Part shown: piece after piece, positions 32,678-39,069 of the stretch
Layout: each line of letters starts with the position of its first letter
Position numbering within the stretch: the stretch's first letter is position 1
Assembly: GCA_041588495.1 (NCBI GenBank)
Contig: JBFGWM010000002.1
Span: forward strand, 1 to 39,069
Length of the DNA stretch: 39,069 nt
Origin: JBFGWM01 sp041588495
Lineage (GTDB): Bacteria; Pseudomonadota; Gammaproteobacteria; Pseudomonadales; JBFGWM01
Reading direction: 5' to 3'
The notes under the pieces: generated by a model
The model's database searches: none
What the model was told of the DNA's origin: nothing
What the model saw: the letters and a program-made list of their open reading frames with translations, nothing else
Program-made: the position numbers and the translations under genes

Positions 32678-33910
32678 ATGAGCAGCAAACCCGTATTCAT
32701 CCTCGGCGGCTACCAGACCGACTTTGCCGTCAAGTACTGCCGCGAGGGACGCTCTGTCACCGACCTGCTCGCGGACACTGCCGCGGGCGCGCTGGATGCC
32801 TGCGGCGTCGATGCGGAACGGATCGAGGCTGCCCACGTGGGCAACTTCGTGAGCGAACTGTATTGCGGACAAAGCCATCTCGGCGGGGTGCTCGCAGAGG
32901 CGGTACCCGGCCTCCGCGGCCTGCCCATCAGCCGCCACGAGGCCGCGTGCGCCTCGGGCAGCATGGCGGCCCTCGGCGCGATGACCGCGATCGAGGCCGG
33001 GCGACAGGACCTGGTACTGGTTACCGGCGTCGAATACATGCGCAACGTGGACGGTCGCACCGGCGCCAACCACCTTGCCGCAGCCGCGTGGGTGGGCAAC
33101 GAGGGCCAGGCGGCGGAATATGCCTGGCCGTGGATGTTCAACCAGGTCCTGGAGGAATACGACCGCCGTTACGGGATCGATTACCGGCACCTGGCGGAAA
33201 TCGCCCGCATCAATTTCGGCAATGCGCGCCGCAACCCCCACGCCCAGACCCGCGGCTGGCAAATGGACGAAACCAGCTTTGCCGAGGACGACCAGGCCAA
33301 CCCGCGCGTGGAAGGCCGCCTGCGGCGTTCAGACTGCGCGCAGATCACCGATGGCGGCGCCGGGATCGTGCTGGCCTCCGAGGCGGGAGCGCGGGCCTGG
33401 GCAAAAGAACACGACACCAACCTGGAATCGATCCCGCGCATTCTCGGCTGGGGCCACCGCACCGCGCGCATCAGTTACGCGGGCAAGATCAGCGACAGTT
33501 GCGATCAGGAACGCATGTTCCCCCACGTGGCGGAAACGATCCGCGATGCATTCCGGCGCGCCGCGGTCCCCGGGGTCGAGGGCATTGACGGCATCGAGAC
33601 CCACGACTGCTTCACCATCAGCGAGTACATGGCGATCGACCACTTCGGCATCACGCCACCCGGCCAGTCCTGGCAGGCCATCGAGGAGGGCACCGTCGCC
33701 TTCGGCGGTCGCCTGCCCGTCAACCCGAGTGGCGGCCTCATCGGCCTGGGACACCCGGTGGGCGCGACTGGCGTACGCATGCTGCTCGATGCTTCGAAAC
33801 AGGTCACCGGCAGGGCGGGAGAATACCAGGTGCCCGGCGCAAAACGCTTCGCGACCCTGAACATCGGCGGCAGCACCACGACCACGGCCTGCTTCGTCGT
33901 CGGTCGATGA
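32678..33910 (+). CDS. SCP2-type thiolase / acetyl-CoA acyltransferase
   Basis: Protein of 410 residues in the thiolase superfamily. Nucleophile C91 in HEAACASGSMAALG; the SCP2-thiolase hallmark HDCF at ~309-312 (C311); and H359 in GLGHPVGATGVRM. It ends GSTTTTACFVV instead of the CxG of classical thiolases, as expected of the SCP2 class. The long insert with AEYAWPWMFNQVLEEYDRRYG is typical of these acyl-CoA acetyltransferases, which act on branched or long acyl-CoA or steroid side-chain CoA. ATG 32678 follows the oxygenase stop by 17 bases; the stop overlaps the next thiolase start (ATGA). Thiolytic cleavage of oxygenase-derived acyl-CoA is an inference. Confidence 0.87.
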   Translation: MSSKPVFILGGYQTDFAVKYCREGRSVTDLLADTAAGALDACGVDAERIEAAHVGNFVSELYCGQSHLGGVLAEAVPGLRGLPISRHEAACASGSMAALGAMTAIEAGRQDLVLVTGVEYMRNVDGRTGANHLAAAAWVGNEGQAAEYAWPWMFNQVLEEYDRRYGIDYRHLAEIARINFGNARRNPHAQTRGWQMDETSFAEDDQANPRVEGRLRRSDCAQITDGGAGIVLASEAGARAWAKEHDTNLESIPRILGWGHRTARISYAGKISDSCDQERMFPHVAETIRDAFRRAAVPGVEGIDGIETHDCFTISEYMAIDHFGITPPGQSWQAIEEGTVAFGGRLPVNPSGGLIGLGHPVGATGVRMLLDASKQVTGRAGEYQVPGAKRFATLNIGGSTTTTACFVVGR

Positions 33911-35115
33911 ACCAGGCGTGGATCGGCACCCTGGCGCGCACCCCGGTGGCGCGCGCCGGGCGCCGCGGCGCGTTTGCCGGCGTGCGGCCCGTCGACCTGC
34001 TGCACAGTGTGCTCAATGCCCTGCGTGAACGCTTCCCGGAGGTGCCGGAGCAGGCCGGCGACCTGTTGCTCGGGTGCGTGGACGCGGTCGGCGAGCAGGG
34101 CGCCAACCTGGCCCGGATCGGCGTGCTGTACGCGGGCTGGCCGGAGCGCCTGCCCGGCATGACCGTGAGCCGCTTTTGTCCCAGCGGTCTGGAGGCAGTC
34201 AACCTGGCCGCGGCGCGCATCCGCTCCGGGCAGGACGAACTGCTGGTCGCCGGCGGCGTGGAGTCCCTGTCCCGGGTGCCCCTGTTCAGCGACAGGGGTG
34301 CATGGTTCGCGGACCCGGATGTCGCCGCGCGCACCCGCTTCCTCCACATGGGCGTCGCCGCGGATCTGCTTGCGGCCCGCGAAGGCATCCCGCGCGAGAC
34401 CCTCGACGCATGGGCACTGCGCTCCCACCGACTGGCAGGCACGGCACGTGGCGGAGACGCACATTTTCCCTCCGTGGTTCCGGTCAACGATGGCGACGGG
34501 ACGCAACTGCTGGCCATGGACGACGCCTGGCGCGCGAACCCGGACCCGGAAGATTTCGCCGCGGCCGAGCCGGCCTTTGACGGGCCGGACTTCGCGGCCG
34601 CACGGAAACTCGCGGGCCGCGAGTCGGGTCTTGCCACGGTGCCGGCCCTGCACCACGCGGGCACTGCCCCGGCTCTCGCCGATGCCGCCGCCCTCGCCGT
34701 ACTGGGCAGCCGTGAAGGCCTCTCGCGCTGCGGGCTGCCGGCGCGGGCCCGCGTCGTTGATTGTGCGGTCGCGGCCGCCGACCCGGTCATCATGCTCACC
34801 GCGCACGTCGACGCCACCCGCCGCCTGCTGGCGCGCAACGGTCTTGCTCCGGAAAACATCGACGTGTTCGAGATCAACGAATCCTTCGCGGCCAGCGTGA
34901 TCCATTACCAGCAGGCGCTGGACATCGACCCTGACAGGATCAACAACCGCGGCGGGGCCATTGCCATCGGCCATCCCCTCGGGGCGACCGGCGCGGTATT
35001 GCTGGCCAACGCGGTGGAACGCCTGGAGGCGGAGGACAGGAACCTGGCCCTGGTCGCCATCCCCGGCGGCGCGGGGGTCGGCGTGGCGACCCTGGTCAGC
35101 CGGGAGGGTTCGTGA
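33907..35115 (+). CDS. Thiolase-family protein lacking the C-terminal catalytic Cys
   Basis: Protein of 402 residues, clearly a thiolase: RFCPSGLEAVNLAA with nucleophile C91, NESFA in FEINESFAASV, and H356 in IAIGHPLGATGAVL. At the C-terminus, where classical thiolases have CIGGGxG with the second catalytic Cys, this reads VAIPGGAGVGVATL: Ala384 sits at that position and two residues are inserted. Claisen condensation or thiolysis normally needs that Cys. It could be a partner subunit for the SCP2-type thiolase, a degenerate paralogue, or act on other acyl transfers. ATG 33907 overlaps the upstream TGA by 4 bases; its own stop overlaps GTG 35112 in the same way, implying stoichiometric coupling. 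Confidence 0.83.
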   Translation: MNQAWIGTLARTPVARAGRRGAFAGVRPVDLLHSVLNALRERFPEVPEQAGDLLLGCVDAVGEQGANLARIGVLYAGWPERLPGMTVSRFCPSGLEAVNLAAARIRSGQDELLVAGGVESLSRVPLFSDRGAWFADPDVAARTRFLHMGVAADLLAAREGIPRETLDAWALRSHRLAGTARGGDAHFPSVVPVNDGDGTQLLAMDDAWRANPDPEDFAAAEPAFDGPDFAAARKLAGRESGLATVPALHHAGTAPALADAAALAVLGSREGLSRCGLPARARVVDCAVAAADPVIMLTAHVDATRRLLARNGLAPENIDVFEINESFAASVIHYQQALDIDPDRINNRGGAIAIGHPLGATGAVLLANAVERLEAEDRNLALVAIPGGAGVGVATLVSREGS

Positions 35116-36161
35116 GCGCCGCCGGCGCACAACGCCATCACGGCGTTGCGGAGCGTTTCTCCCACCTCCTGCGCAGCCTCAACCTGTCCCGCGAGGAATT
35201 CCTGGAACGGATCGACCACGCGGTCACCGACTCCAGTTTCTTTTCCATCGCCAACGGCCACCGCAAACCGAGCCGCGCCCTGGCGGTGCTGATCGAACGG
35301 ACCTGGGGTTTTCGCGCCGCCTATCTGCTGGAGGGCGAGGGCGAACCCTGGGTCGATGCGCAACCGGGCGCCGACGCCGGCCTGTCCGCGGACGAGCAGG
35401 AAATCGTGGACTTCATGCGCGCATCGACCGCCAACGCGGAGGAGATCCGGCGCAGCAAGGACCAGCGCGAGATCTGGTCGCGACTGGCCCGACGCAACCA
35501 GCGCGCCACCGCGCAGTTGCGCCAGCACGGCCAGACCGGGGAAGGTCCCGACCGCGAACAGTATCCCCTGCTCTGCCAGCTCACCTTCACCGAATCACAC
35601 CGCGTCGCCGAGCATTTCAAGCGCTACCTGGACCTCCACCATGAACGCCGCATCCACCGCCTGAACACCCTGTTCGTCAGCCAGTTCCTCGACGAGATCC
35701 CGCGCGTTCACCTGGACGCCACGGAACGCAAGGCTCTGAATCGGATCATGAAGCCGCTGCTGAGCGCACGCAGGAAACAATTGGAAGATATCGATGCCGC
35801 GATCGGCCGGGCCCGGGAAACACTGCTGGGCATCTGCGACATGGAACTTCCCGCGGATTACCTCTCGCGCACCACCGACATGCCCACGGCCACGACTACC
35901 CCCGAACAACAACTGCGCGGGCTGGTGGAGGAGATCGAAAGCGGTGCCCACGGCGACGAGGCCCGTAAACTCGGCGGACGCCTGCGCGCCACCCTCGAGG
36001 CGATGTCTGAGCCGGGAGCTCAGACCTTCGCGCACCTGATGCGCCGGGTCACGAGGCGTATCCTGGAACAGCTCGAACCAGGCGCAAGTACACCGCCCGT
36101 CACCGATGCGGAAGAGATGGAAGCTCGCTACGCGCTCAGCATCCGGACCCTTCTGCGCTGA
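35112..36161 (+). CDS. Uncharacterised protein with XRE-like helix-turn-helix N-terminus
   Basis: Protein of 349 residues. Residues ~12-80 resemble an XRE/Cro HTH followed by the phage-repressor-style tail: ERFSHLLRSLNLSREEF..., then SFFSIANGHRKPSRALAVLIE, then WGFRAAYLLEGEGEPW. The remaining ~270 residues are helical and charged (EEIRRSKDQREIWSRLARRNQ; RKQLEDIDAAIGRARETLLGICDMEL) with no domain I recognise. GTG 35112 overlaps the thiolase TGA (GTGA) and has GGGAGGG four bases before it. Last gene of the oxygenase/thiolase operon; a regulator of that operon through the palindromes at 31152-31200 is a natural guess. Its 3' end overlaps convergent folA by 26 bases. HTH call is moderate, function open. 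Confidence 0.65.
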   Translation: MSAAGAQRHHGVAERFSHLLRSLNLSREEFLERIDHAVTDSSFFSIANGHRKPSRALAVLIERTWGFRAAYLLEGEGEPWVDAQPGADAGLSADEQEIVDFMRASTANAEEIRRSKDQREIWSRLARRNQRATAQLRQHGQTGEGPDREQYPLLCQLTFTESHRVAEHFKRYLDLHHERRIHRLNTLFVSQFLDEIPRVHLDATERKALNRIMKPLLSARRKQLEDIDAAIGRARETLLGICDMELPADYLSRTTDMPTATTTPEQQLRGLVEEIESGAHGDEARKLGGRLRATLEAMSEPGAQTFAHLMRRVTRRILEQLEPGASTPPVTDAEEMEARYALSIRTLLR

Positions 36162-36693
36162 CCCGGCGCAACGTGGCGTGCCGGTAATGCCAGCCGCCAC
36201 CCTCCGCGGGCAGCACCTCGCGAACATCCGAGACCTCCCACGCAGAACGCTCAAACTCGGGAAACAGCACATCGCCATCGACGTCGGCCAACACCTCGGT
36301 GAGATAAATGCGATCCGCGAGCGGCAGGGCGAGCGCATACAACTGGGCGCCACCGATCACCATGATCTCGTCAACGCCGTCGATCAGGGCCACGTCCCGC
36401 GCCAGCTCCAGAGCGGAATCCAGGTCAGGACAGCGCCGTGCACCTTCCGCGCCGAACTCCGGATTGCGGGTCACCACGATATTGGTGCGCCCCGGTAGCG
36501 GCCGGCCGATGGAATCCCAGGTCCTGCGCCCCATGATGACGGGCTTACCCATGGTCAGGGCACGGAAATGGCGCAGGTCGCCCGGCAGGTGCCAGGGAAG
36601 TTTCAGACCACGCCCGATAACCCGGTTCCGGGCCATGGCCACCACCAGGCAGATATCCGGGACCGAACCGGCTTCAGGTTGTTCGGTGGCCAT
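36136..36693 (-). CDS. folA: Dihydrofolate reductase FolA
   Basis: The protein (185 residues) reads as bacterial DHFR: CLVVAMARNRVIGRGLKLPWHLPGDLRHFR (W34 and catalytic D39), KPVIMGRRTWDSIGRPLPGRTNIVVTR (NADPH-binding), VMVIGGAQ-type loop (EIMVIGGAQLYALALP) and the C-terminal DVDGDVLFPEF. It reduces dihydrofolate to tetrahydrofolate with NADPH. The N-terminus has an extra MATEQPEAGS before VPDICLVV; a later start is possible. ATG 36693 is upstream in frame. The gene overlaps the convergent regulator gene by 26 bases at the 3' end (36136-36161). Length slightly exceeds E. coli FolA (159) because of the extended N- and C-termini. Confidence 0.93.
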   Translation of the reverse strand: MATEQPEAGSVPDICLVVAMARNRVIGRGLKLPWHLPGDLRHFRALTMGKPVIMGRRTWDSIGRPLPGRTNIVVTRNPEFGAEGARRCPDLDSALELARDVALIDGVDEIMVIGGAQLYALALPLADRIYLTEVLADVDGDVLFPEFERSAWEVSDVREVLPAEGGGWHYRHATLRRVSAEGSGC

Positions 36694-36872
36694 GCCGCCT
36701 CCCGTGCTGATCAGACACTTTTGGTTTGGTTCGATGCAGAAAGCTCACGACGGGTCGATCCTTCTTGGAAGATCGCCATACGTCGCGCCATTGTACTTCA
36801 GCCTGGCGGGCCCGCCTGCCCATCGCGTTCCATGGCCCGATCGACATCTGCCGAAGACCCCGGCCACGGCTT

Positions 36873-36915
36873 CGTCCGCTTGACGGACGCTGGCAGCGAC
36901 CACGCCATCTATACT
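36873..36915 (+). promoter_or_regulatory. Candidate promoter region of the histidine kinase gene with inverted repeat
   Basis: CGTCCG/CGGACG (36873-36889) with five bases between arms lies upstream of a -10-like TATACT at 36910-36915. TTGACG at 36880 would be 24 bases from it, too far for a standard -35. The site is 40 bases before the ATG at 36956. The 262-base divergent gap from folA shows no gene. Confidence 0.3.
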
Positions 36916-36955
36916 CGGCATTTGGGCCCCTGTAGATAAAGAAGGCTCCCGGCGA

Positions 36956-39069
36956 ATGCACTTCCCACGCGCTGCCAGGGTTCCGGCCCGCCATACCGCC
37001 GTCTGGCTGGCGATGGCCTGCCTGTTTCACGCGGTCTGCGGCCAGGCGGCAAGCGGCGTACAACCCCTGATCGCCACCGAGGCCCTCGACCAGCAGAACC
37101 TTGGTCCCAACATCGAGTATCTCGCCGACCCGGACGGGCAACTGACCATCAGCGACATACTCACCGGCAGGGCCGCGGCCGGGTTCAGGGACCTCGAAAA
37201 CGACAACATCAACTTCGGCTACACCAGTGTCGGTTACTGGTTCCGGTTCCGGATCCAGAACCCCTTCGATCAGGACATCGACCTCTACCTCGAGGCCCGC
37301 TACCCGCTCCTTGATCACGTGAGACTGCACAAGCCGGGTGCGGACGGAACCTACCTTGAAGTCGGGATGGGCGACCACCAGCCCTTCGGATCCCGGCCGC
37401 TGCGCTTCAACATTTTCGTCGACCGCCTGCATATCCCGGCAAAGTCCACGCAGACGTTTTACCTGCATGTGCGCACGACCAGCACCTTCGACGTGCCGCT
37501 GTTCGTCAGCGCGACAGATCCGTTTATCGAGCATGTGCATGATGCCCAGTGGGTACTGGGCATCTTCTACGGCGTCATCTTCGGTCTGATCGCGTACAAC
37601 CTGTTCATCTATTTATCCACGCGGGAAAAGGCCTTCCTGTTCTACGTGCTCTACCTGGTTTGCACCTACGGATACTCGTCGGCGCTGGATGGCATTCATT
37701 TCCGCATGTTTCCCGACGCGGTCGGCTGGCAGCAGTACTCGATTTACGTCTCCGCCAACAGTTCCGTTGTTTTCCTGTTCCTGTTCGCAATCGAGTACCT
37801 CGCCCTGCGCGAGGTGGGCGGCTGGATGCTGCGGCTCACCCGCTTCGGCCTCGGGGTGAACGTCGCAGTCATCCTGTCCCACCTGGTGCTGGACATCACC
37901 ATCACCGCGAAACTCGCGGTGATGGTCGGCATTCTCTCGTTCATCTATGCCATGGTCATCGGCGTGGTGCGGCTGATGCATGGCTATCGCGCGGCCCGCA
38001 TCTACGTGTTGTCCTTCGGCGTGTTCATCTTGATGGGCATCGTGGCGATGCTCGCCGCCTGGGGCATCCTGCCGATTTTCGAACTGTCCCTGTACGGCTT
38101 CAAGATCACCATCCTGCTGCAACTGATCCTGCTGTCGCTGGCCCTCGGTGACCGCATCAACATCCTCAAGGAACGCGAGTTCAAGCTGGAGAAGGAGGCC
38201 ATCTCGGCCCACGCGGAAAGCAAGGCGACCAGCGATTTCCTGGCCAAGATGAGCCACGAGATCCGCACACCGATGAACGGTGTGATGGGCATGGCGGAAC
38301 TGCTCGGCGACACCCCGCTGAACCGGATCCAGAGTCATTACCTCAACGTCATCACCAGTTCGGGCCGCGCCCTGCTCGGCGTGATCAACGACATCCTCGA
38401 TTATTCCAAGATCGAGGCCGGGAAGATGGAACTCGAGGAGATCGACTTCAATCTCGAGGAACTCGCCAACGAGTGCGTCTCCGTGTTCTCCCTCAAGGCG
38501 GACGAAAAGAATCTCGAATTCGTGCTTTCCATCGAGCCGGAGACCCCGGTGGCGCTACGAGGTGACCCCACCCGCCTGCGCCAGGTGATCCTCAACCTGA
38601 TGGGTAACGCGTTCAAGTTCACCGATCGCGGCCACGTCATGCTGAAGGTCCGCCCGGTGCGCAATTCGAACAACAACCCCAACATTCATTTCGAGATCTC
38701 GGATACCGGAATCGGCATGACCGAGGACGTGCGCCGCAAGTTGTTTGCATCGTTCACCCAGGCCGACGCGTCGACCAGCCGCAAGTACGGCGGCACCGGC
38801 CTGGGACTGGCGATCTCGAAACAACTGGTGGAACTGATGGGCGGCAAGATCGGCGTCAACAGCAAGCCGAAACAGGGCTCGACGTTCTGGTTCAATATCC
38901 CGGAGGTTGATGCGCTCAACCCGGAAGAACTGCCCGCCTTCCGCAAGGTCGAGCTGGGCCGGTTCCCGATGCTGATCGTGGACGACCAGACCCAGTTCTG
39001 CAGGGTCATGCAGGAGGAGATGCTGCCCCTGGGGGTGAGTGTCGACATCGCGCCCAGCGGCAAGATCGT
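36956..39069 (+). CDS. 7TMR-DISM hybrid sensor histidine kinase (partial, runs off the window)
   Basis: About 704 residues are visible and the frame is open at the window end. A signal peptide (WLAMACLFHAVCGQAAS, residues ~17-33) leads to a periplasmic 7TMR-DISMED2 domain (SVGYWFRFRIQNP; TFYLHVRTTSTFDVPLFV), then seven membrane helices of the 7TM-DISM type from ~residue 200 (QWVLGIFYGVIFGLIAYNLFIY). A coiled linker precedes the HisKA domain with phospho-acceptor H434 in AKMSHEIRTPMNGVMG. The ATPase has LRQVILNLMGNAFKF, DTGIGMT and YGGTGLGLAIS. After the kinase comes the start of a receiver domain (LGRFPMLIVDDQTQFC). It likely senses a periplasmic carbohydrate-like or unknown ligand. ATG 36956 begins a sensible signal peptide; Shine-Dalgarno is weak. 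Confidence 0.88.
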   Translation, partial: MHFPRAARVPARHTAVWLAMACLFHAVCGQAASGVQPLIATEALDQQNLGPNIEYLADPDGQLTISDILTGRAAAGFRDLENDNINFGYTSVGYWFRFRIQNPFDQDIDLYLEARYPLLDHVRLHKPGADGTYLEVGMGDHQPFGSRPLRFNIFVDRLHIPAKSTQTFYLHVRTTSTFDVPLFVSATDPFIEHVHDAQWVLGIFYGVIFGLIAYNLFIYLSTREKAFLFYVLYLVCTYGYSSALDGIHFRMFPDAVGWQQYSIYVSANSSVVFLFLFAIEYLALREVGGWMLRLTRFGLGVNVAVILSHLVLDITITAKLAVMVGILSFIYAMVIGVVRLMHGYRAARIYVLSFGVFILMGIVAMLAAWGILPIFELSLYGFKITILLQLILLSLALGDRINILKEREFKLEKEAISAHAESKATSDFLAKMSHEIRTPMNGVMGMAELLGDTPLNRIQSHYLNVITSSGRALLGVINDILDYSKIEAGKMELEEIDFNLEELANECVSVFSLKADEKNLEFVLSIEPETPVALRGDPTRLRQVILNLMGNAFKFTDRGHVMLKVRPVRNSNNNPNIHFEISDTGIGMTEDVRRKLFASFTQADASTSRKYGGTGLGLAISKQLVELMGGKIGVNSKPKQGSTFWFNIPEVDALNPEELPAFRKVELGRFPMLIVDDQTQFCRVMQEEMLPLGVSVDIAPSGKI

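Noticed and set aside
36136..36161. 26-base overlap of the XRE-like gene and folA as sign of a wrong frame
   Set aside because: Both proteins are supported in sequence to near their ends; short convergent overlaps are common in compact genomes.
1..39069. CRISPR arrays, tRNA/rRNA genes, insertion sequences or prophage genes
   Set aside because: I read both strands for repeat arrays, cloverleaf-like tracts, transposases and integrases and found none.

Overview
The window is GC-rich bacterial chromosome, densely coded. Gene content and order point to a gammaproteobacterium: glnE-ilvE-waaF-waaC-waaP followed by further LPS-core kinase genes and a carbamoyltransferase is the arrangement I recall from the Pseudomonas LPS core locus, and argE-argA, folA, pyrF and the Pit/DUF47 pair fit as well. 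I cannot name a genus. I see no rRNA, tRNA, CRISPR array, insertion sequence or prophage. Apart from the first ~750 bases, no gene-free stretch exceeds about 300 bases.

Layout. (a) 1-~465 carries a minus-strand fragment of a YgfZ/GcvT-type folate-binding protein that looks actinobacterial. It breaks off exactly where the 3' end of a plus-strand flavin/ferredoxin reductase gene (~464-715) begins. Both frames are cut at one point, so this looks like a chimeric join or a rearrangement. (b) 757-1731 is a lone plus-strand glycosyltransferase. (c) 1755-14741 is a long minus-strand block, read from right to left: glnE (carrying an in-frame amber codon), ilvE, waaF, waaC, waaP, two small WaaP-fold kinases, a tandem double kinase, a carbamoyltransferase and a zinc-ribbon methyltransferase. 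It builds and decorates the inner LPS core. No waaG lies between waaC and waaP. (d) 14870-21393 is mixed housekeeping: a two-helix K+ channel with an RCK-like tail; a minus-strand operon of an ankyrin/zinc-ribbon membrane protein, a nucleoside deaminase and pyrF; a coiled-coil membrane protein; a PlsC acyltransferase; and a stand-alone GspE/PilB-type ATPase. (e) 21547-23524 is the DUF47/Pit phosphate-transport pair. (f) 23605-31115 is amino-acid metabolism: putA, argE, argA, ilvD.

(g) 31236-36161 is a tightly coupled plus-strand operon: a carotenoid-oxygenase-family dioxygenase, an SCP2-type thiolase, a second thiolase lacking its C-terminal catalytic Cys, and a 349-residue protein with an XRE-like N-terminus. 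Two inverted repeats precede the first gene. This is the best candidate for an undescribed system: oxidative cleavage of an unsaturated (carotenoid, stilbene or apocarotenal-like) substrate coupled to CoA-thiolytic chemistry under its own regulator. (h) folA (minus) overlaps the end of that operon. A 7TMR-DISM hybrid histidine kinase starts at 36956 and is cut by the window end.

Most promising second looks: the amber codon in glnE just before the adenylyltransferase domain, the join near 465, the dioxygenase/thiolase/XRE operon, and the five kinase-fold domains in the LPS block (one lacking the HxD Asp, two fused in one protein).
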